DNA from: Eutreptiella sp. 'Long Island Sound 2002'
Taxonomy: Eukaryota; Euglenozoa; Euglenophyceae; Eutreptiales; Eutreptiaceae
NCBI GenBank assembly: GCA_964036045.1
Contig: OZ038382.1
Span: 4,591,789 to 4,655,788, forward strand
Length of the DNA: 64,000 bases
Direction: 5' to 3'
Shown: piece by piece, positions 43,610 through 54,950 of the stretch
Layout of the letters: the number at the start of each line of letters is the position of its first letter
Position numbering within the stretch: the stretch's first letter is position 1
Translations under genes and position numbers: made by a program
The notes under the pieces: generated by a model
Told to the model about the DNA's origin: nothing
The model's database searches: none
Seen by the model: only the letters and a program-made list of their open reading frames with translations

Positions 43610-44158
43610 TTGCTTGGCCCCTCCGGGCTTTACCCGCACCGTATGGCGCACCGGGATTCGAGTATGCCGAGGCGTGTCGTCATCTGGACAAAGGATGCAC
43701 AGACTGGATGTCACGGCTATGGAGCTGAGGACATCGCATCATACTACACGTTGGGAGACCTTCAATTCGATGTGCCAATGACTAATTTTTCGTATTTGTC
43801 CCTAGCTACCGAGGGGGGCTCCGGTGAGGGTGTCGCAGTGGTCGTGAAGAAGGTGGAGAAGGTGCAGCGCCATCTGGAGGAGGTATCCATTGACCCGGAT
43901 GGTCCCAAGGAGGGGCGTTGGGTGCCACCGCTTTTGTTCAGGGAGCTACCCTCATTGATCAACCACAAGCCACAATGGGTGTGCTGATGGCACCTGTTCT
44001 TTAAGGCGGATTCTGAAAGGGGGCTGTGTGGATGGGGACAGCATGCAGTACGTGGCAAAGTGGAAGTTGGCGCACTTGCAAGAGGAGTTACTTGTTCTGC
44101 GCAAAGTCCTTGGAGGCAGCCCCCAGTCCAATGTCTCCCCCCCCCCCCGTCCCCTCTC
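43610..44158 (+). pseudogene. Broken coding fragment, unknown protein
   Basis: Plus-strand frame from about 43,610 with YYTLGDLQFDVPMTNFSYLS, a Gly/Ser/Val-rich link, VEKVQRHLEEVSIDPDGPKE and LPSLINHKPQWVC. A TGA at 43,985-43,987 follows (CGA would read Arg), then WHLFFKADSERG. After a one-base shift at a G run near 44,020, DGDSMQYVAKWKLAHLQEEL continues to about 44,157. The amphipathic end suggests a helix. The family is not recognised. Decay of the same type as in the transposon genes suggests a mobile-element origin. The start is uncertain. Confidence 0.4.
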
Positions 44159-45049
44159 ATGACGCAGCAAGCCAAGGTCGCCCGATCGTGGGCTGCTGTG
44201 CACTTCTCCAGCAATAAACACTGCGCCAATACAAAGCCCCCGAGACTTTTTGTACTCCCCGACCCCTGCAACATCAAGCCAGCTGCCCTCTCCCCCCGAG
44301 CGTTAGGATCATCAGAATTGTTGCCTTCGAGTGCAATCGATAGCAGGCTAGCGCGGTCTGGGACTGAAAATGGAGATTTTGTGCTCTCTTAGATACAAAG
44401 ACAGTTGTCATACAAGGGATGCACTGAAGGCAAATCTGTATGGAGGGTATGTGGGATTGTACAAAACAAACCTAGGTTTGCTTATGGCAAACCTCGTATT
44501 TTCGACACAACAAAAAGGGGTTCCTTTTTTCGACACCCCCCCCCCCGAAAAAGGTGTGTTTCACCAGGGAAGAGGGGTGGGGGGGCGTGGGGGGGATTCC
44601 CGACCAAAAACTCATTGGGGGGTGCACTTGTTGGACAAAATAGTGATTTTACAAGGCGTTCAACTAGCCATTCCCTTGGGAGGCAAAGAGGGGGTTGTGT
44701 GGCGTTTTCTTAGATATGTGGGCCTGTGTGGTTTTGATCTAATAACCTCTGTGAGGTGAATATCGGCTGACGCTGAAACGGCCAAATGCGTACCGATGCG
44801 TCAAGGGGGCCACAAGGGGTCAAAATCGAAAAATGAATTGGGGGGCCATTTTGTCTCCCAAAATCATTTGGCATCCGATATCACCCATTGGGACATGCTA
44901 TGTGAAAGACCCCCCGACAAGGGGGGTATATGGTGCCGCACCTGCACTTGATCTAACAACCTCTCATCAAGGTGATTTTGGGTTCAAACTTTGGATTTGG
45001 GAAAAGCACATGTCAAGGAACAAATATCAAATTGTAATCAGAACATAAA
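44159..45049. other. No gene recognised
   Basis: The stretch contains C/G runs (44,141-44,152 and about 44,537-44,546). GATCTAATAACCTCTGTGAG (44,736) and GATCTAACAACCTCTCATCA (44,951) are a diverged direct repeat about 215 bp apart. Short open frames overlap the G runs. I see no RNA gene. Confidence 0.5.
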
Positions 45050-45109
45050 TGTTCCTTTTATAATTTTTGCAGAACAGGTTTGGGATGTGCTTGGTGCAAG
45101 TTGTTGTCG

Positions 45110-45192
<83 letters not shown>

Positions 45193-45452
45193 GCTGTTGC
45201 TTGTGAGCAAGATAAGAGAGGTGTAGTACATCATCGCTAGGGCGTGGATGCTTGAAAATCAAACGAAGTGCATTGTCCGGGGTTAGATTCAGATTGATGG
45301 GGACCAAATCCAGCCGTGTAAGTTTGGGTTTGGGTGTAGCCTTAGGTGGGGCGGAGTTGCAGATTGATCTTCCATAGGCATGGCATCGTTTGATGCCTCG
45401 GATGGTACTGGTGAGGGGGATTGGATGGCCAATTCATCCAAGAGGATGCATC
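45050..45452 (-). CDS. Putative exon with poly-glutamine tract
   Basis: Minus strand. A (GTT)n microsatellite at about 45,109-45,190 reads as some 28 Gln codons. Before it lie LDELAIQSPSPVPSEASNDA and, after a one-base shift in a short C run near 45,350, KATPKPKLTRLDLVPINLNL and ALRLIFKHPRPSDDVLHLSY. After the Gln tract comes QQLAPSTSQTC, then a possible donor near 45,075. The sequence looks coding on both sides of the tract. It lies downstream of the RRM gene on the same strand. FCA/CELF-type proteins often have Gln-rich regions, so it might be a 3' exon of that gene, but no join was found. Confidence 0.35.
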
Positions 45453-46848
45453 AACAACTAGTCAGCCTGCATGTACTTGAAGAGACATATCCCCCCTCTC
45501 AGATGCACCAATGATTGTGGCTGTTCCGTGGAATGTGTGTACAACAGTTCGGTGCGAGGCTCAAAATGACATTTTGCATGGTGACCTGCATGAAACAAAG
45601 GGCAATAAAACCCACCCAGATGGACACCCACGTTGGAATAGCTCACAGATGCACAAACCCATTGTCTCCAGCCCACCGTTTACAAAAATTCCACAGAAGC
45701 TGTCCCCCACAAGCCTCTATTACACTTGGTACCATCTTAATTTGGGTCCCCAAAAACTACAATCCCTCTGGGGGCTGGGGCTGAGACATGACAGTTCTTC
45801 AACAAAGGGTCTGTGTATGTTACAAATTTAAGGGGAAAAAAGACGGTGAAATAATAGACAAGCAGAGACATAGGATCAATGCAAAATTGCAGCAACACTC
45901 AGGCCTGGCTGGCTAATATAACTCAATGCTAACGTCCCTCAAGGAGGAGATGGCTGAGGCCCCTGCTCTTGTCCTCCAGCTGCGGGTGGCCAACCACAAC
46001 AACAGAGGGCACGTAGTGGGCAAATTGCGTCGCTTGCGTGCACTCTGATTTTCTAGTGGTGATCCTACCGGAATATGGTCTTCCCCCGGACGCCAGCATA
46101 GCAGCATGCAACACAGGACCGTACATCCGTAAGGGCTACAAATACCCCCAACATTTGTCAAGATCGACCTAGGCATGAAAATAACACCGACCTTTTGGGT
46201 TGACTGGATTTTGGACAAAGTTGACTTTCAAGGTAGCATGCAGAAAAATGAGTCCTTGCATCTTTTGTGCACTCAATCCCTTCACTGAGCCCTGTCATGG
46301 TACATCCACGACACAGCATTGAGACAAAAAACAGAATTGCCATCTAGTGCCATCACTGTAGCTAGAGTCCCCTAACACAGTGAAGGGGTAAGCTTTCATC
46401 AAACCAACCGCCAGCCCAGAGGAATGTCATTCAAGAAGGGTCACCGCAATGCACCACCCTCTCCCAAACTGCCTGTTTGCCTGCTGATGGCTGGTTCAGA
46501 CTGGCACCCTGCAGAACACCCCAACCCAGAGATACCCACCGGTGTGCAGGCTCGGGCCTTCTCAGCAACAACCTCATCCGCAAACCTGTGCCACTTTGCA
46601 CAAATAGCTTCCTCTCTGTTGACAGTTCAGGGACGATTGAAGTGAGCCAAATGGTATCTGAGCCCCGGGTCAATAAAAATTCGGAACAACTGCCTTGGCT
46701 GATGTGGATCATTGCGCAGGGCTATTCAATAACAGAACATCCACAACTTTTCTATTCATAACACAACAGCTTCAGTGCGGTGCGGTGTAGGAGCATGTAA
46801 AATAGAGGAGGTAATGGCGAGTGTCTGAGGGGATGGCACAGAACATAC
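45453..46848. other. Downstream of RRM exon 5; 3' end unresolved
   Basis: The intron after exon 5 starts GTATGT at 46,848. The next RRM3 residues should begin near V-R/Q-x-A, but no acceptor followed by such a sequence was found. Candidate acceptors on the minus strand are near 45,980 (CCCGCAG before LEDKSRGLSHLLLEGR and a stop), 45,600 (TTTCATGCAG) and 45,470 (TACATGCAG). A coding-like frame near 46,430-46,690 (AICAKWHRFADEVVAEKARA) is another candidate. Confidence 0.4.
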
Positions 46849-49800
46849 TGCCAAGGCACAGCTGTCCATGACGTATCCATGGAGTGCTTCAATTGCTGCG
46901 TCAGCAGATTCCTGTGTCTTGAACTGCACAAAAGCACACTGCCGTCCACTGGTTGAACGCCTTTTCAACAAGAATGCCTCAACCAGGTTGCCAAAGCCAA
47001 CGAACAGAGACGTGACGTCCTCTTGGGTGATATTTGACGGGAGATTGCCCACAAACAGCTTCACTTCACCAGTTTGGGGGTTGGGAACTGGCTTCTGTTC
47101 CACTGGGCCAGAAGAGGAGGAGATGCAAACTCAACATCAGAGGCACATCATCATGAACACCAAAAGCAACAACAGGCATGGGCAAATGCAACCACAGCAG
47201 GGAGAAATGGATGGAAAGGGAAAAAGGAAAATGAGAATGGTGCAAGGGTGGACCCTAAGCAGCCGAACACAACCCAATCGCCCCCATGTGTTGTAGTCTT
47301 GAAAACCAGCTAACAGCCCGACAAAATTGTAACTTGGGGTTTGACCTGTCTGGCAACACGGTTTTTTTATGCTGGTTTAATGAGCCTAATTGGAAGAAAA
47401 TTCAGGTTTTCTCCCCTCTAAAAACCACATTTTCAATGGACAACAACCTTTGGGGGGGCGGGGGGGGGGTGCCACCATGAGAAAAAATGACGTCATAGGG
47501 ATGGATGAATCAAGAAGAATGGGATCTCTGCCTTTCGTGATTCATGTTTCATTCTAATTATCTCAAATATCCAAGCTGGACATCTAACATAATGGCATTG
47601 AACAAAAGAATGGTGTGAGGTATTGACTTACTAACTCCCATATGTGAAAAAAAACCAAAATTGGATACCTCCGTTGGGTGGGGACACATGAACTTAGGGG
47701 AGTTGACGAACTGCCTCCCCTATGTGCAAAACATCCAAAACTGGATGTATCCATGGGATGAGGATACACAATGACATGAAACAAGGGAATGAACTATCCT
47801 ACATTGAATACCTCCATAGGATGGGGGAAAATATGCTGGAGCTTGGAGCCTCTAACCCCCCCCCCCCCGCTGCCTCCTCTGCTACGCCTGCCGCCTTTGC
47901 TCCCTCTCAGCTTGACAGCCCCATGACAAGGGACAGCCCCAGTAGGGTCAACAATGCCAACCACCAACCACCAACCGCCACCAACCGCCAGCCATTGTTC
48001 AATAATGCTTCTTTGGTGTTGTGTCTTATCCATGTCTTGACCATGAAGCAGAGAGTGTCCCCGTGAAGGTTTGTTTCTGTTGGCATGACGAACCCTCTTT
48101 TTTCCCCCCTTCAAGACAGCCCTGAGGAAAGTGAAATGCACTGGGACACCGATGTGGTCTTGGCAAAACCGCCCTGTGGTCTTTGGGGCTGTTGGTCATA
48201 TCTTTCAGAAGCACAATCTATTTTGAGATAAATGTGCTCCAAAAGGTTTCAAGCTGCCAAAACGCTTCAGGGGGGGGTCAGTGAATTCCTTACCCCATAG
48301 TTAATGTGTTATGGAGTTAGGAATTGCTTAACTCCCTCCAAAATGTGAAATTGGACATCTCTAGAAGATGGGGAAACAAAATTACCATTCTATGATGACA
48401 CCCAATTTGGGATTGTTTGCACATGTGAGAGAGTTAGCCAATCGCCGACTCCATTCCCTTATTTAAGGTCATTTTGTGCCCACACCCTGCGGAGTTATCC
48501 AATTTTGGGCACAGTTGGGAGGAGTTGGTCATTTCCACATCATGACATATTCCTTTGGGGATTAGGCGTGTTAACACGGCCGGCCGACACAGAGGTGGAA
48601 AATACCCCCCAACCCCCTCCTGTGTTGTGTTAACACAGGCCCAACACGGGCGTGAAAAGTACCCCCCCCCCTTTGTCCACCCCATGGCAACACAAGAAGC
48701 CGAAGATTTTGTGTTGTGTTGTGTTGTGTTGTGTTGTGTTATGTTGTGTTGTGTTGTGTTGTGTTGTGTTGTGTTGTGTTGTGTTGTGTTGTGTTGTGTT
48801 GTGTTGTGTTGTGTTGTGTTGTGCTGCGTTGCGTTGCGTTGTGTTGCGTTGCGTTGCGTTGTGTTGCGTTGTGTTGTGTTGTGTTGTGTTGTGTTGTGTT
48901 GTGTTGTGTTGTGTTGTGTTGTGTTGTGTTGTGCTGTGTTGTGGATATAAGCAATGGAGACATGCAAAGGTAGTGCAACAATTGCTGGACCACTTATGCA
49001 CTTATGACATATTGTACCCAAAGACAGCAGGTTCAGTCATATGTAGCACCCCGAGAATGCTCATGCAACGTGACACAGGAACCTGCAAACCTACAGATTG
49101 TCCGCAGAACAACACAACACAACACAACACAACACAACACAACACAACACAACACAACACAACACAACACAACACAACACAACACAACACAACACAACAC
49201 AACACAACACAACACAACACAACACAACGCAACGCAACACAACGCAACGCAACGCAACGCAACGCAACGCAACGCAACGCTACGCAACGCAACACAACAC
49301 AACACAACACAACACAACGCAACGCAACGCAACGCAACGCAACGCAACGCAACGCAACACAACACAACACAACACAACACAACACAACACAACACAACAC
49401 AACACAACACAACACAACATAATACAACACAACATAATACAATACAACACAACACCCCACACCACAAACAAAAAATAAAAAAATAAAAACATAGCACAAA
49501 TGATACAACAAAAAAGAACCAAAACAAAACAAGGAATAACACAACACAACACAACACAACAAAACACAACACAACACAACACAACACAACACAACACAAC
49601 AACACATAACACAACACATCACCTATTGGACGTGTTAAAACGGCCCCAATACAGGCGGTGAAAAGCACCCCCCCACCCCCTCATGTTAACCCGGGCCCAA
49701 CACGGACGTGAAAAGTATCTCCCCCCTCCCCCCCTGCCTATTCTCCTTTGGCGACAAGTAAAAATGTTCCCCAGCGTCCCCAGCGACCCCAGATGTTCTG

Positions 49801-52638
49801 GCAAAGGGCTTTTGAGGGTTCCGGATTCATTGGAAATGGTGGTTTTGTCCAAAAATGATGTTTTGGGTGTGAACCGGAAAATGTTTCCACATGTTAGTGA
49901 AATGCGACCCTACATGTTCCCCTACATACTTACATCGTCTTGCGATGACCTCGGTGTCAATGTTTAGGAACATTCATTTGTTACCGGTTACAACATGCGG
50001 ATGCATGTGTTCCCCATCAACACTTGTTGTTCCTGGACTTTGTACACAGAGCACTCACCGCTCTCAAGCGGGTCCCTCGGTTTCATTGTTTGCACATGTC
50101 CACAACACCAGAGGTGCCTTGTGTGGCTCTCTGGAGGGTCGGGGCACCTGCAAAGGGATGTGGCACACCCGGACTGCCACTATCAAGGTACCCAGCACCA
50201 ACTGGGGAAGAACACTGAGGAGCAAGAAAAGAGTGCCACCACACATATTTTGAAAGTACCGCATTATTCTTCAATAGCAGGTATTCACTGATTCACCACT
50301 GCAGTGTGAAATTTTTTGTCCTTGACAGCCAGCCAACCTGAACGTGCTCACCAGTAGAGATGCTCACAGGCCTAGCAGCCAAGTTGGCTCTCTTACGCCA
50401 AGATTTTGACATTCATAGAATGGGAACACATAATGACAATAAATAAGGAAATGGAGTTAGGAATTGAATCACTCCCTCTCACATGTGCAAAAATCTCACA
50501 TTGAATATCTCCTTGGGATGGGGACACATAATGATATTACATCAGTGAATGGAGTTAGGAGTTCACTAACTCCCTCCCAAATGTGCAAAAAATCCAAAAT
50601 GGGATATCTACATGATGCAATGCTTTGTGGGGATTCCGGGGGAAAACAGCAAAGCAGTGCCGGTTGTTTGCATTCCCTCATTAGATGTCATTATGTGTCC
50701 CCATCGGTGTGGAAGTGTGCAATTGTTGCACGGAATTCTTTTTTACATTTTGCTCTAGCTTGTCACCACCACTTCGCTTACATTGGTTGTCCACTTCCCG
50801 CTTCGGGCACTGTAGGTCATTTTGGAGATAAGATGTGGTGTGGTGGTTTTCCATGGTGCCTGAGAAAATGGCGCTGGTAGTTTGAATCCCCCTGGTGACA
50901 CATCATGACGTTAAAAGTAGGCAAGGCGCAAGAAATTGGCTAACTCCCTCTCAAATGTGCCAAAACGCCAAAATGAGATATCTCCATGCAGTGGGGACAT
51001 AAAATGACATTAAAACAGGGGGACTTCCTCCCAAGTGTGCAAAAATCCTCAATTGAATATCATGTTGGTCGGTTGTCCAAAAGAGAAAGCGACCTTTCCG
51101 AACCACAGATCGGCCATGTCTATTCTCCCCAAGAAAATCGAAATGCTTGAAAAAGCCATGATGGTGCCACAACGATGTCTTTTTGCATAATCCGCATAGC
51201 TTCACACAAGGCACGTTTTAAGAGATAACTACCCTACCCCACATGTGTTCCAAGAGGAAGCAAAACCACGCCGATGCAATACACCGGCCTTCAATCAAAT
51301 CCCCCCCCCCTAGCCCCATGCACATTGCCCTCGCCTGTTCTCCATAGAGCACCGGACATGTTAATACCATTTCCTCATCGGGACTTGCATTGAACATTGG
51401 ATCCAACATGGAACAACGCTGCATTACTCCCCTCACATAGAGAGTACCGAAGAGCACCTCAAACAAAGCCAAGCTGGGATGACACAGTTTCTTTGAGGGT
51501 AGCAGAGTCCTGGTTCCCCCACCCTATAGTTATTGAACATTCGAAAAACAACAAAATGTACTCAACGCGAGAAATGGTGCGCGACCTGGTTTAGACGACG
51601 CTCGCTTCTTGGAGGAATCGGCAAAGCGCACCACCATTTCAGTCGGAGCTCCAGGCATAATGTGCACGCCGTTTAGGGCCCGTACGGCTTCAGATGCCGC
51701 TCGTTGATCAAAAAATCGGATGAAGGCACATTTGTTGCCTTGGGCGCTAATCTATAGACGATAGGAAATGCATGCTGCTTGTCGTTCTACGGTCTAAGTT
51801 GCACTCTGGAACATATCAAATCTGAGGCCTAATATCGATACACGAGCCCCAACGACGGATCAAGGATTGGATGTTTTCTTCCGACTTCGCTCTCAGGTCG
51901 ACGGGTGAACGGTCACGAACTCAAGCACGGCGGGGCACGCGCCATATCTTGAACACATGCAGTGGAACACACGCACAAGCCCTGGATCGTTAGACATGAA
52001 TGGCATACCGTTGACAGTAACACAACCTCGGCAAGTTCCCCGAAAGGACCAAACACATTTCGCAATGTTGCTTCCTCTGTGTTCAAGGGAAGGTCGCCCA
52101 CGAATAACTTCGCCTCGTCTGTTGCCCCGGGTGGAGGTTGACCCGCCTTGGATTCGGCGACCTCACGTGTTTGTGTTTGAGAGGAACTTTCTACGAACGG
52201 GAAAGGCGGAGCAAAGGAACCCGAAATTGACGCGGACGAAATGGTGAAATGCTTGACGCGAGAAATTCCTCCTCCCAACGGAGCAAACCTTTCGTAGACT
52301 TGTTCGGTGCGAGACGAACAACCATGGGTGGAAAGCCCGAATATGGACGCTGCATGTTGAGCGCGTCCATGGCCAATTGTGCTGATTCATATCGATCATA
52401 TGTGATGAAAGCACAAATATGGCCCGTTCGTGTTTGGCGTGTCATTAGATGACAACTTTTAACCTGTAATGCAAGAGCATTCTTGGCCGCACATCCGTTG
52501 GAAAGCCGTATTCTCCGAGCAAACTACCACTATCGGAAAGCATTCGAAATCAAGGTGTACCTTCCCGTATTCACTCATTAGGGCAACAAGGCCTTCTTCC
52601 GTGGCATAATTTGGCAAGTTGCCGACAAACACCTTCAT
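46849..52638 (-). CDS. Three-R​RM RNA-binding protein, FCA/Bruno/CELF-like
   Basis: Five minus-strand exons join in phase: 52,561-52,638; 52,289-52,463; 52,009-52,190; 51,586-51,751; 46,849-47,102. ATG is at 52,636-52,638, with TAA in frame four codons upstream. RRM1: KVFVGNLPNYATEEG (RNP2) and GHICAFITYD (RNP1), ending MVVRLAPNK. RRM2: KLFVGDLPLNTEEA and NKCAFIRFFD, then PGAPTEMVVRFADSSKK, the signature of CELF/Bruno and FCA proteins. RRM3: KLFVGNLPSNITQED and RQCAFVQFKT, broken at GYVMDSCALA by a GTATGT donor. Introns are 97, 98, 257 and 4,483 nt. Such proteins bind UG-rich RNA and act in splicing, polyadenylation or translation control. The 3' end is not found. No in-frame stops: this is the most convincing host gene in the window. 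Confidence 0.9.
47560..48480. repeat. Diverged ~110-bp repeat family, block 1 (intron 4)
   Basis: GGGGACACATAATGACAT, GGAGTTAGGAATTGACTAACT, CCCTCCCAAATGTGCAAAA and CCAAAATTGGATATCTCCAT words recur here in the same order, some truncated, at about 47,580-47,830 and 48,290-48,460. The same family returns at 50,400-51,080. It lies wholly in RRM intron 4. Confidence 0.65.
48566..49727. repeat. Inverted pentanucleotide arrays with duplicated flanks
   Basis: (TGTTG)n with GCGTT variants runs from about 48,711 to 48,942. After a 165-bp spacer, its complement (AACAC)n runs from about 49,107 to 49,440, with a further tract near 49,530-49,610. The two arrays can pair over more than 200 bp. Each side is bordered by a related ~100-bp block in direct orientation: CGTGTTAACACGG ... 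GTGAAAAGTACCCCC at 48,566-48,672 and CGTGTTAAAACGG ... GTGAAAAGTATCTCC at 49,630-49,727. The long open frames here are translations of the microsatellite and not genes. Confidence 0.9.
49728..51080. repeat. Intron 4 remainder and repeat family block 2
   Basis: 49,728-50,400 shows nothing recognisable apart from short open frames. From about 50,400 to 51,080 three to four copies of the ~110-bp family of block 1 recur (GGATATCTACATGATG, CACATAATGACAT, GAGTTAGGAGTTCACTAACT). All of it is intronic on the RRM gene model. Confidence 0.55.
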
Positions 52639-54720
52639 GGCGGCGACTTAAAAGCTAAGAGAGGAAGTGTAACGAATTGTGCTGAGGTTTGCCGCTAAGA
52701 ATTATCGTTAAATGGAATATTTCAGGATCGTGCCCAGATTGGCCATAATTTTGATGCAAACTGACGCCATGCTCATAGGCGGTAGTCAGCATGGCTACAT
52801 TAGGTGTCGGGTTCGTCACAAGAAAACCGCTACTCGCAATTGGCATCGCCACTATCAATTGATTTCGCCAAATCATTAGAAGCCAAACTCCGAGTGTCCT
52901 CGGAAAAAGTTGTCCGATGGCGTCTAGTGCGCACATGTCATTTCTTCGAGCTTGCCTCGTACATATCAAGAGATAGCATCAACAGTCGAGTCATCGGCAT
53001 TTAGAATACATGCTGGTGCCGGTCCCACGACATACTTGTCTTCGGGAGTTGCATTAGAGCAATTGTTAGTCTCTGTGTCCATCGCCTCCCCATTCTTGCA
53101 AGTTCCGCTCTCCTTGTGAGCCAACTTGAAAGACGTGGTTTGTGTTTGTTTAGTTTTGGTGATATTCCTGGTTTCCTCGGTTTGTGGGTACGTGTGTCTC
53201 GACACAACGGGCATTTTTGCGTGCCAAACACAACAAACAACGCAGAACACACACTACGCGCATATGTCAACCCTTTTTGTTGCATTTGGCACGAGCACAA
53301 ACACCACCCTTGTGCAACACGCAATGTGCCAACTGCAAATTACGTTACGTTTTTGTGCAAACTCAAGTTGATGGGCGGGTAAACTTATCGTACGCAACCT
53401 TTCCAAAGAAGCATGGTGTTGCGATATGGGATCGTGTGCATCTTGTGCATATCGTTGCGCAAATGTTTTCTCTCATGCGTCGCCGCGAAGGGTCGGTGCG
53501 CCACGAATGGATGCGCGCTTCGTTCCCTTTCCCCATGATTCCAACGCCACGCGACAAAACCATCAATGGAAATCAAATGGAAACAACCCTCAAATATGCC
53601 CAAGTGACATATCGGTGAGGTCTTGATGTCGTCATGTTGAAGCGACACGTTTCACATCCAAAAGGGTTCGTTTTGTTGGATCTTGGCACCTCCCATGAAC
53701 GAGGCATGTGACTCGTGCACGAAATACTAACCACACGGGGACGAAGTTAAACGTCGAACGGTGCATGTCGTGCATGACGGTCCTATTTGAAATGAAGAAT
53801 GTGCGTTCAAGGCTAGCAAAAGCGTCTACAGTGGAATTCCACAACCATGACTGCGAAATCGAACAAGGGGCGTCTTCTACTTTTGCTTGCAAACCCCCTC
53901 CCCTAATATTATCAAGCTTGATGTTCTTTTGACCACATGTATTCTTGCATGTCGGGGGTAACGTGCAACACAATGGGATAAGAAAGTGTGTGCATCTGCC
54001 TTTTGGGGGCGCTCAAATTGCATCAGGACCGGCGTCTTACCATAAAACACTCCGCAGCACCACACATTGGCATGCTTGATGTTATTTTGGTGCTTGATGA
54101 TAAAATGATGGGGGGTTTACAACCTTGTGCATGAATGCGTGCGGATTCTTATTGTTCGTCCCATATACCATTTGCCGACTTCCGTCAAATCTGCCAACCG
54201 GCAATTCGCACACAACTCCTTGTGAAATAAGGAGGGCGTGGAAAACGTTTACTTGGAAGTGCTACCAAACACAAAGCCATCGCGACTAATGCGTGTCATG
54301 CATCCCACGGTTTCGTTGAGAGTCGCCTCCATTGCACCTCACACGGGCACGCTCAGCTTGTGCGGAGTCCTTCCTTACTGTAAAAATAAAGTAAATTCTG
54401 TAACAGTAATCCGGATCCCCCGCGGAACCCCCCGCGGAATCATTAAAATTCAGTACAGTCAGATGGTGCTATCGCGTGCGACGCGCCATTTTGAAGGCTT
54501 GTCTTGTGCATTGCCCTCGCCTTCCCTACGTCCCCTGTCGTCCCTAGGGAGACTTCGAGATTTGGAACTTTTCGCCTTTAGACCTGCCGAGGCCATGGAT
54601 GAATGCACTTGGATGTGAAGATTTCGAGACTGTGCCCTATATAGGCTGTAACGCGATGTCGATTTCGACGTGTATTTCGTCGGTTGTGGAGGTCGTTTGA
54701 ACTGATGCTGTTGCTATCGA
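52639..54720. other. Upstream of the RRM gene; no clear gene
   Basis: This stretch would hold the promoter and 5' UTR of the RRM gene. The plus strand is open from 53,184 to 53,618 (144 codons) without a recognisable domain. I found no splice-supported model and no tandem repeat. Confidence 0.45.
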
Positions 54721-54721
54721 C

Positions 54722-54950
54722 AACAAGAAAAGGTTTCTGGTTTGCCCACACTTGTGCTTGTTCCTTGTATTTGTTTAAGAAAACCTTGTTGATTTTCCCC
54801 AAGTCAAAACAAGGTTCGCACAAAGATAAAGTACAGCAAGTCCAGGCACCGGATCAATGAAATCAGGATAAATCCTTCCACAATCAAAACATGTGTAACA
54901 AAGAGGGGCTGCACATAGACAGTGCAGGCTTAAATACAATGCTTCAATCA
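54722..54950. repeat. Dispersed ~225-bp repeat, copy 1
   Basis: AAAAGGTTTCTGGTTTGC, TTGTGCTTGTTCCTTGTATT, GATTTTCCCCAAGTCAAAA, TCCTTCCACAATCAAAACAT and GTGTAACAAAGAGGGGCTGC match 56,898-57,128 in the same orientation with roughly ten percent difference. The minus strand reads GKINKVFLNKYKEQAQVWAN here and a frameshifted relative there, so a decayed gene fragment is possible. Confidence 0.75.

Noticed and set aside
44991-45206. Cys-rich plus-strand ORF
   Set aside because: It is the (GTT)n microsatellite in another frame; the minus strand has coding-like sequence on both sides.
48434-49668. Long open frames on both strands with TTQHN or CVVLC repeats
   Set aside because: They are translations of the pentanucleotide arrays; the period of five keeps every frame open, and splicing places the region in an intron.
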